This document shows, one piece after another, positions 1 through 4,749 of a stretch of DNA of 6,999 nt; within the stretch, counting starts at the first letter, position 1, and each line of letters starts with the position of its first letter. Source of the DNA: Rhodospirillales bacterium (lineage in GTDB: Bacteria; Pseudomonadota; Alphaproteobacteria; Acetobacterales; Acetobacteraceae); NCBI GenBank assembly GCA_025352915.1, contig JANXSA010000457.1:1-6999 (forward strand). The letters are read 5' to 3'. The notes beneath the pieces are model-generated. The model made no database searches. It worked only from the letters and a program-made list of their open reading frames with translations, and was not told the DNA's origin. A program made the translations under genes and the position numbers.

Positions 1-24
1 GGGGGAGAGGGCCGGGGTGAGGGG
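1..24. repeat. Edge of a GC-rich dispersed intergenic motif
   Basis: The window opens with a run containing GGGGAGAGGGCCGGGG followed by TGAGGGG. On the other strand this reads as CCCCTCACCCCGGCCCTC. From general knowledge, this wording recurs between genes in many high-GC proteobacterial genomes, often as one arm of a GC-rich hairpin. Only this arm is visible; any partner arm would lie to the left of the window. No coding region was found in bases 1-162, which looks like the 3' flank of a gene outside the window. Confidence 0.4.
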
Positions 25-82
25 TGTGCCGCCAACCCCAGCGCGATGACCATCCCGAGTCCAAACGGATAAAGTTTTTTTG

Positions 83-106
83 CTTCTTTTTGTTCACAAA
101 AAGAAG
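83..106. repeat. Perfect AT-rich inverted repeat (10-bp stem, 4-nt loop)
   Basis: CTTCTTTTTG (83-92) and CAAAAAGAAG (97-106) are exact reverse complements separated by TTCA, and a run of seven T precedes them at 75-81. The stem is AT-rich and is not followed by a U-tract on either strand. It is therefore not a canonical Rho-independent terminator, although it could still mark the end of a transcript. It may belong to a family of similar T-rich hairpins found between genes in Acetobacteraceae, but that is memory-based inference. Confidence 0.55.
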
Positions 107-162
107 AATCCTTCCCCTTGCCTCCCTCCCTAAAATTTTTCCAATCCCCTCACATTTTTTCC

Positions 163-191
163 TTGTTCTTCGGCTATCAGTTTGTTATAAT
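163..191 (+). promoter_or_regulatory. Putative sigma70 promoter, TTGTTC-N17-TATAAT
   Basis: A perfect -10 hexamer TATAAT lies at 186-191. Exactly 17 bp upstream is TTGTTC (163-168), which keeps the TTG core of the -35 consensus. A start site 7-8 nt after the -10 box would fall at 198-199, on or next to the ATG at 199. No Shine-Dalgarno sequence fits in between, so the predicted mRNA is leaderless. The AT-rich setting in an otherwise GC-rich window strengthens the call. No experimental support is available. Confidence 0.5.
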
Positions 192-198
192 CGTTAGC

Positions 199-650
199 AT
201 GAAGCATCAGGACCTCCCCTTCGGCGCTCAGATCGCCCGCCAGCATGGCACCATGCCGGCACGGGAGAACCGCGCCTGGAGTCCGAACCCCATCATCGCC
301 CTGATCATCGCGGCCCTGGAGCGCATTTTCGCCCGCCTGGATCAGATGCTCCAACTCTGGCAGACCGGCGCGCTGCCCTCGCCGCCGGTCCGTGCTGCGT
401 CAATCCGTGCCCCGCGCCGCCATGCGCCCAAACCCACGGCGCACCGCCGCACCCGCACCGCCAGGCGCCCCGAATCCCCGGCCATACCCGCCACAACCCG
501 GCCCGCCGGGCGCAGCCCGAGCGCTCCCGCCGCACCCTCGGCCCAGCCACAGCGCCCTTGCCGCCATGCCGCGCGCGACCCGCCGCCCTGCCGTCAAACG
601 ACCCCTTCACAGAGTCGCAGAGGTTGGCCTATTTCATTGCGATATCAAAA
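199..650 (+). pseudogene. Small helix + Ala/Pro/Arg-rich hypothetical protein, probably frameshifted
   Basis: I cannot name this product. From the ATG at 199 the frame encodes a polar N-terminus, then an amphipathic helix at about residues 30-56 (PIIALIIAAL followed by ERIFARLDQM), then a basic, low-complexity Ala/Pro/Arg tail. The start is chosen because a TATAAT box ends 7 bases upstream, implying a leaderless message. Third-position GC is high in this frame until about 550-590 and then collapses. The frame starting one base earlier then becomes coding-like and reads LAYFIAISKLSQQ near 624-662. That pattern fits a single-base deletion. Neither frame stops before entering antisense to the dehydrogenase gene: the first ends at 1350, the second at 1886. 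A 700-bp antisense overlap is implausible, so this is most likely a decayed gene whose end is placed here at the 3' edge of the convergent gene. The exact end and the pseudogene status are uncertain. Confidence 0.35.
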
Positions 651-1715
651 CTATCCCAGCAGCCACGGCGCGCCCGACGCCTCGGCAATCCCGCGGACCT
701 TCGCCAGCAGGTTCGGCCCCACCGGAATCCCCTCCTGCCGCCGCCGCGCCGCATTCGCCCGCTCGGGATCACCCGCCACCATCACCGGCCGGTCGGGATC
801 GATCGGCTTGGTCGCCCGCAGCGCATCGGTGAAGGCGATCATCTCCGCCCGGAACTCCGCGGGATCGCGCAGCAGCCCGGTATCGATCGCCATGAAGAAA
901 TGCCCGATATCCATCGTCCCGGTCTTCTTCGTATGCGTGGGATCGGTCGGAAACGTCGCCCCCGACAACCCCGCGGCGAGAATATTCACCATCGCCGCCA
1001 GCCCATACCCCTTGTACGAACTGCCATCCGCCGTCCCGCCCAGCGGGGTCAAAAACCCGCCCTTCGCCGACGCCTCCAACGGATCATTGCTCGGCGCCCC
1101 ATCCCTGGTCACCAGCCACCCATCCGGCGTCGGCAACCCCTCATTGGCCTTGTTGCGAATCCGCCCCGCCGCCACCGTCGTCGTCGCCATGTCCAACAGG
1201 AACGGCTCCCCCTCCCGCGCCGGTGCCGCAAAGGCAATCGGATCGGTGCCGTATTTCGCCTCCGCCCCCCCCGTCGGCGCCACCTGGATGCCCGAGGCCG
1301 ACGTGCTGACCATGCCAATAAACCCGGCATCCGCCGCCATCTTCGCGTAGTACCCGCAAGCCCCGAAATGCGACGAATTCCGCACCCCGACAATCCCGAT
1401 CCCCACCGTCCGCGCCTTGGAAATCGCCAGGTTCATCGCCGTATACGAGTTGTAGTGCCCCAACCCCCCGCCGCCATCGATCAGGGCGGCCACCGGCTTG
1501 TCCACCACCACCTTCGGCTGCACCGTCATGCTGGTCTTGCCGCTCCGCCGCCGCTCGTCATACCCCGGCACCATCGACATGCCGTGACTATCAATGCCAT
1601 GCAAATCCGCCCACGCCATGATCTCCGCCGTCACCGCCGCCTGGATCGCCGGCATCCCCCACGCCCGCAGAATCGCCTCCAACTGCCCCCGATGCATTTC
1701 ATACGGTGCGGCCAT
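651..1715 (-). CDS. Ldh-family NAD(P)-dependent oxidoreductase (malate/L-lactate/ureidoglycolate type)
   Basis: This is a 354-residue cytoplasmic enzyme of the Ldh_2 family, which reversibly oxidises 2-hydroxy acids to 2-keto acids with NAD(P) and is unrelated to classical Rossmann-fold lactate dehydrogenases. Family landmarks appear in order: a DSHG motif with His44 near the N-terminus, a Gly-rich segment at about 80-86, NSSHFGACGYY with the probable catalytic His116, GTDP at 156-159, DMATTTVAAGRI at about 175-186, and SSYKGYGLA at about 232-240. Full length is normal for the family. The start has an AGGAGAG ribosome site (1721-1727) inside the end of the upstream gene, 2 bp away, so it is the last gene of a coupled operon. 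It probably performs a redox step on an acid made or used by the FAH-family and dioxygenase enzymes. The exact substrate (malate, lactate, sulfolactate, ureidoglycolate or other) cannot be assigned. Codons are strongly G-ending. No clear terminator follows. Confidence 0.93.
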   Translation of the reverse strand: MAAPYEMHRGQLEAILRAWGMPAIQAAVTAEIMAWADLHGIDSHGMSMVPGYDERRRSGKTSMTVQPKVVVDKPVAALIDGGGGLGHYNSYTAMNLAISKARTVGIGIVGVRNSSHFGACGYYAKMAADAGFIGMVSTSASGIQVAPTGGAEAKYGTDPIAFAAPAREGEPFLLDMATTTVAAGRIRNKANEGLPTPDGWLVTRDGAPSNDPLEASAKGGFLTPLGGTADGSSYKGYGLAAMVNILAAGLSGATFPTDPTHTKKTGTMDIGHFFMAIDTGLLRDPAEFRAEMIAFTDALRATKPIDPDRPVMVAGDPERANAARRRQEGIPVGPNLLAKVRGIAEASGAPWLLG

Positions 1716-1717
1716 GC

Positions 1718-2503
1718 TTACTCTCCTGCCCGGACGAACCGATTCCGTAACGTCCCAATGCCGGTCACGTCGATCTCAACCACATCGCCATGCTTCAGAT
1801 TGGGCGACGTTCCATCGGTCCCCATCCACAACACATCGCCGGGGACCAACGTGCAGTACTGCGAAGTCCGGCTGATAAAGGTCTGAATGCTGTAGAGCAT
1901 CGCGTTGGTCGGAAACCGGATCGTCTCGACCCCATTCACCCGCACCACCGTCATCGCGGCATCGAGATCAAGCTCGGTCTCGATCCACGGCCCCATCGGC
2001 TTCCAGGTATCGCTATTCTTCGCCCGAAAGAACGTCCGGTCCCCGCGCTGCCAGGTCCGCTCGGACACATCATTGCCGATCGTATAGCCGAACACGTAGT
2101 TCAGGGCATCGGCTTCGGAAACGTTACGCGCCGTCTTGCCGATCACCACAACGATCTCGCCCTCGTACTGCACCTGCTCCGGCGCATCGGCGGGAATAAC
2201 GACATCAGTGTCATGCGCGGTCAGTGCGTTGACCGCCCGATAGCCGATATCGGCGGCCGGCGGAAACTTCGCCACCTCGCCCCGAGCCTCGGCGACTTCC
2301 TTCACGTGGGCGACATAGTTGAGCCCCGCCGCATAGAAAGTCGGCGGCACCAGCGGCACCTCGATGCTCACCGCGGCCAGCGTATGATGCCGCCCCGTCC
2401 GTTGCCACTGCCCGAACAGATCGCCGGAAATCTCGGCGATCACCTCGCCTTCCAGAATGCCATGCGACGTCGTGCCCCCAGCCGTATAGCGCAGGAACCG
2501 CAT
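1718..2503 (-). CDS. Fumarylacetoacetate hydrolase (FAH) family protein
   Basis: A 261-residue enzyme of the FAH superfamily. These metal-dependent enzymes hydrolyse, hydrate, decarboxylate or isomerise 2-keto/acylpyruvate-type acids. The conserved core is clear: GLNYVAHVKE (60-69), then YEGEIVVVIGK (113-123) carrying the metal ligands Glu114 and Glu116, then GNDVSER (143-149) with the third ligand Asp145, then RAKNSDTWKPMGPW (160-173) and a C-terminal PGDVLWMGTDGTSP segment (221-234). The length matches the short one-domain bacterial members (2-keto-4-pentenoate hydratase-like) rather than the eukaryotic tyrosine-pathway enzyme. The start lies 3 bp after the dioxygenase stop and the stop lies 2 bp before the dehydrogenase start, so translation is probably coupled. 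The ribosome site is weak (GGCGGCGGG only), which fits coupling. It probably acts on a keto acid intermediate of the same pathway; hydrolase versus hydratase versus decarboxylase cannot be decided. Confidence 0.93.
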   Translation of the reverse strand: MRFLRYTAGGTTSHGILEGEVIAEISGDLFGQWQRTGRHHTLAAVSIEVPLVPPTFYAAGLNYVAHVKEVAEARGEVAKFPPAADIGYRAVNALTAHDTDVVIPADAPEQVQYEGEIVVVIGKTARNVSEADALNYVFGYTIGNDVSERTWQRGDRTFFRAKNSDTWKPMGPWIETELDLDAAMTVVRVNGVETIRFPTNAMLYSIQTFISRTSQYCTLVPGDVLWMGTDGTSPNLKHGDVVEIDVTGIGTLRNRFVRAGE

Positions 2504-2506
2504 CGC

Positions 2507-3418
2507 CTAGCCCGCCGCCATCGGGAACTGCCGGGCGGGTGCCAGGAAGTCATCACGAAAAACCTTGGTCGCCATCACCTGGCACCGCAGCATCAGCCGC
2601 TCTTCCTCCGGCCGGTAATCGGCAATCGCCTGGTGGATCGAGCCAAGATTGTCCCACAACAGCAGGTCCTTCACCTGCCAACGATGCATGTAGCGGAACC
2701 TGTCCTGAAGCTGATGCTCAAACAGGAAGGCGAGCATCGCCTCGGACTCGGCTTCCGGCAGCTCATTAATCCGCATGGCATAGCCAGGGTTGCAGTACAG
2801 CACTTTCCGCCCGGTAATCGGATGGGTCATGAACAGCTTATGCACCACCGGCGGCCGCTTCGCCCGCTGCTCCTCGGTCATCGGCTTGCGAGTACTGCCG
2901 GGCCGGGCAACCATCATCGACCAGAACTTGTCGAAGTCATGGGTAACGGTGGCATCGGCAAGTCGGGTCTTGATGTCCTCCGGCAGGGCGTCATAGGCGG
3001 CATGCATATTGGAGAACTCGGTGCCGCCGAGAATCTTCCCATCGCGCACCGGCACTTTCACGCCATAGAGCACATTCACGAACCCCATCACGTCGCGGTA
3101 CGACATGTCGGTGTGCCAATCCTGCCCGGCATCCGGCAGGCCGATATACTCGCCGTTCTCGCGCACATTGGACAGGATGCCGACCTCGGGCACTCCGGAA
3201 TTGCGCCTCTCGCCGATGCCCGACTGGATATCGCCGAAGCGTTCGGAGAAGGCCTTCAGCGTATGCGCGTCCAGCTCCTGGCCGGGGAAGCGCAATACGC
3301 CGTAGCGGCCAAGCGTATTGAGCAGCCGCCCGAACACCTCATCGTTCATCGGCTGGCTGGCGTCGAAATTCCCAATCGTCGCACCCAGGATGTCGTCGTT
3401 TGGCGTGACCGTGAACAT
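2507..3418 (-). CDS. TauD/TfdA family Fe(II)/2-oxoglutarate-dependent dioxygenase
   Basis: A 303-residue cytoplasmic oxygenase. It couples decarboxylation of 2-oxoglutarate to hydroxylation of a substrate, often leading to C-S, C-O or C-N cleavage. The iron triad is complete: His102 and Asp104 in WHTDMSY, and distal His262 in WDNLGSIHQAIADY. Arg274 and Arg278 in RLMLRCQV occupy the positions that bind the 2-oxoglutarate carboxylate. VLRFPGQELD near residue 41 is the typical N-terminal strand motif. Length is normal. The ATG is well supported by GGAGGAGA at 3424-3431, the strongest ribosome site in the window. The gene starts the tightly packed three-gene unit with the FAH-family and Ldh genes, and 49 bp separate it from the upstream aldo/keto reductase. 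The family also includes taurine, 2,4-D and alkylsulfate oxygenases. The neighbours include no sulfonate transporter or sulfur genes, so calling it taurine dioxygenase is not justified. Confidence 0.93.
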   Translation of the reverse strand: MFTVTPNDDILGATIGNFDASQPMNDEVFGRLLNTLGRYGVLRFPGQELDAHTLKAFSERFGDIQSGIGERRNSGVPEVGILSNVRENGEYIGLPDAGQDWHTDMSYRDVMGFVNVLYGVKVPVRDGKILGGTEFSNMHAAYDALPEDIKTRLADATVTHDFDKFWSMMVARPGSTRKPMTEEQRAKRPPVVHKLFMTHPITGRKVLYCNPGYAMRINELPEAESEAMLAFLFEHQLQDRFRYMHRWQVKDLLLWDNLGSIHQAIADYRPEEERLMLRCQVMATKVFRDDFLAPARQFPMAAG

Positions 3419-3423
3419 GCTTG

Positions 3424-3448
3424 TCTCCTCCGTCGGCGCCGTATTCTA
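3424..3448 (-). promoter_or_regulatory. Ribosome site and possible -10 box ahead of the dioxygenase gene
   Basis: In the 49-bp gap after the aldo/keto reductase stop, the minus strand carries GGAGGAGA (3424-3431), with 8 bases between GGAGG and the ATG. Further upstream is TAGAAT (3443-3448), a five-of-six match to TATAAT. No -35 box is recognisable at 17 bp, so the promoter part is weak. The ribosome site is solid. If the promoter is real, dioxygenase, FAH and Ldh genes could be transcribed without the reductase gene. Confidence 0.4.
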
Positions 3449-3467
3449 GCGGCTTCGCGGCGCGCGG

Positions 3468-4490
3468 CTAGCCTCGGGCGATGCGGCCCTCGATCGGGTA
3501 GGCGGGATCGTTGTAGCCGGGCGAGGAGGGGTGACCGGCCGGCACCAGCCGGTCGACGAACGCCTCGTCCTCGACGGTCAGGCGGAGATCCAGCGCGGCC
3601 ACGTAGTCGTCCCATTGTTCCATCGTGCGCGGCCCAGCGATGGCGCCGGTCACCATCCGGTTGTTCAGAACCCAGGCGAGCGCAAAACGGCTGGCGGTGG
3701 TGCCGCGGGCTTGCGCGTGTTCGGCGATGGCGCGGGCGAGATGCAGGCTTTCCGGCCGCCACTCGGTTTCCAGCATCCGCTTGTCCTGGCGCCCGGCGCG
3801 GGTGCCGGCGGGCGGCGGGATGTCGGGGGTGTATTTGCCGGTCAGCACACCGCGGGCGAGTGGGGAGTAGGGGAAAACCCCGACGCCGAAATGATGACAA
3901 GCGGGCAGGTGCTCGACCTCGATCATCCGGTTGAGCGCGTTATACAGCGGCTGGCTGGCCACCGGACGGTCGATCCCCGCTTCGTCGCATAGCCGGCAGA
4001 TTTCGGCCAGGCGCCAGGCGCGGTGGTTGGAGACGCCGAAGTGGCGGAGCTTGCCGGCGCGGATCAGGTCGGCGAGGGCGCGGACGGTTTCTTCCATTGG
4101 GGTCGTGTGGTCCTCCTTGTGGAGGTACATGATGTCGATGGTCTCAACCCCCAGCCGCTTGAGGCTGGCCTCGGTGGCGCGCTGGACATGGCCGCGCGAG
4201 GTACCGGTGCCGTTCGGCCCTTCACCGGTCGGGTTGGCGAGCTTGGTGGCGACCACCCACCAATTGCGGTTCGGGCCAATGGCGCGGCCGACGACTTCCT
4301 CGGAGCGGCCGGCGTTATAGGCGTCGGCGGTGTCGATGAAGTTGATGCCCTGGTCGCGGGCGGCATCGATGATTGCCCGTGCGTCGGGTTCGCCGGTGGG
4401 GCCGCCGAACATCATCGCACCCAGGCAAAGTGGCGACACCTTGAGCCCGCTGCGGCCGAGGCGGCGGTATGGCATGGGGGGGCGGGACAT
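3468..4490 (-). CDS. Aldo/keto reductase
   Basis: A 340-residue NADPH-dependent aldo/keto reductase with a TIM-barrel fold, reducing aldehydes or ketones to alcohols. The N-terminus MPYRRLGRSGLKVSPLCLG is the family hallmark. The catalytic tetrad is intact with this numbering: Asp53 and Tyr58 in DTADAY, Lys83 in VVATK, and His124 in MYLHKED. FGVSNH (151-156) and YSPLARGVLTGKY (208-220) are also characteristic. The frame is open to an ATG at 4535, but the ATG at 4490 is chosen because GGAG lies 8 bases before it and homology begins right after it; a further ATG at 4475 lacks a ribosome site. The gene lies 49 bp upstream of the dioxygenase on the same strand, so it is either the first gene of the operon or an independent unit. 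Codons are mostly C-ending, unlike the G-ending Ldh gene downstream, which hints at a different history or local strand skew. The physiological substrate is unknown. Confidence 0.92.
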   Translation of the reverse strand: MSRPPMPYRRLGRSGLKVSPLCLGAMMFGGPTGEPDARAIIDAARDQGINFIDTADAYNAGRSEEVVGRAIGPNRNWWVVATKLANPTGEGPNGTGTSRGHVQRATEASLKRLGVETIDIMYLHKEDHTTPMEETVRALADLIRAGKLRHFGVSNHRAWRLAEICRLCDEAGIDRPVASQPLYNALNRMIEVEHLPACHHFGVGVFPYSPLARGVLTGKYTPDIPPPAGTRAGRQDKRMLETEWRPESLHLARAIAEHAQARGTTASRFALAWVLNNRMVTGAIAGPRTMEQWDDYVAALDLRLTVEDEAFVDRLVPAGHPSSPGYNDPAYPIEGRIARG

Positions 4491-4498
4491 GGCGGCGA

Positions 4499-4502
4499 CT
4501 CC
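4499..4502 (-). promoter_or_regulatory. Shine-Dalgarno GGAG setting the aldo/keto reductase start
   Basis: On the minus strand GGAG is followed by eight bases (TCGCCGCC) and then ATG at 4490. The other in-frame ATGs at 4535 and 4475 have no comparable purine run, so this site decides the start. Confidence 0.55.
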
Positions 4503-4525
4503 GGCTGTGCGAGCTGGAGCATTAC

Positions 4526-4663
4526 GCCAGATCACGCTGATGGCGCCAGAACACCGCTGCGCATGATACTCGGCGTTGCCACGTCGCTAATCATTCGTTA
4601 ATCATATTTACTGATTGCCAATGTCGGTGCCGGCTGTATCGTCGCCAGCATGGGTGATCTGGC
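4526..4663. repeat. Widely spaced 10-bp inverted repeat around the AT-rich core
   Basis: GCCAGATCAC (4526-4535) and GTGATCTGGC (4654-4663) are exact reverse complements separated by 118 bp. Their midpoint (about 4594.5) falls on the TAATCAT repeats. This could be a pair of binding sites for one regulator serving both divergent promoters, or it could be chance. Neither arm extends by further base pairing. Confidence 0.3.
4588..4605. repeat. Two direct TAATCAT repeats, 11 bp apart
   Basis: TAATCAT occurs at 4588-4594 and again at 4599-4605. The 11-bp spacing puts both copies on about the same face of the helix, as in many dimer-binding operators. They overlap the likely core promoter area between the divergent genes. 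No regulator gene is in the window to pair with them. Confidence 0.4.
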
Positions 4664-4749
4664 CGTCAACTTCAGCGATTGTGACGTGGCGTGATATCCC
4701 GCCGGCTTCGGTTCGGCGATCTCCGCGCGCATGATGACGGCGGTTTGGC

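Larger units (their letters stand above)
4491..4749. other. Divergent intergenic region with an AT-rich core
   Basis: The 259 bp separate the minus-strand aldo/keto reductase gene from the plus-strand glycosyltransferase gene, so they must hold the promoters for both. The only AT-rich block is about 4588-4616. Minus-strand TATGAT (4601-4606) is a possible -10 box for the reductase gene, but no good -35 is in register. On the plus strand TTGCCA (4576-4581) lies 17 bp before TAATCA, a poor -10. Short frames here (for example ATG 4621 to stop 4734, and ATG 4650 to stop 4694) have no ribosome site or recognisable content, and I do not call them genes. Confidence 0.5.

Noticed and set aside
1..72. 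Open frame at the left edge ending in TAA at 70-72, possibly the tail of an upstream gene
   Set aside because: The first codons are Gly/Glu/Arg low-complexity from the intergenic motif; 23 residues are not enough to support a gene.
558..1886. A 442-codon plus-strand frame antisense to the dehydrogenase gene
   Set aside because: Arg/Pro/His-rich shadow of the Ldh gene with no family resemblance. Only its first ~100 bases are of interest, as the possible shifted tail of the small gene.
2507..3418. Naming the dioxygenase gene tauD (taurine dioxygenase)
   Set aside because: The family motifs are present, but taurine specificity is not shown and no taurine transporter or sulfur-metabolism genes are nearby.
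2504..3470. Replication origin at the skew switch
   Set aside because: The zone is filled by coding sequence and I saw no DnaA-box-like TTATCCACA or AT-rich unwinding region there.
1790..3934. A 714-codon open frame on the plus strand spanning the FAH, dioxygenase and reductase genes
   Set aside because: It is antisense to three genes with intact active-site motifs, has a His/Arg/Pro-rich translation, and results from the lack of stop codons in high-GC DNA.
3468..4535. Longer aldo/keto reductase starting at 4535
   Set aside because: The extra 15 residues lack family similarity, and the ATG at 4490 has a well-spaced GGAG.
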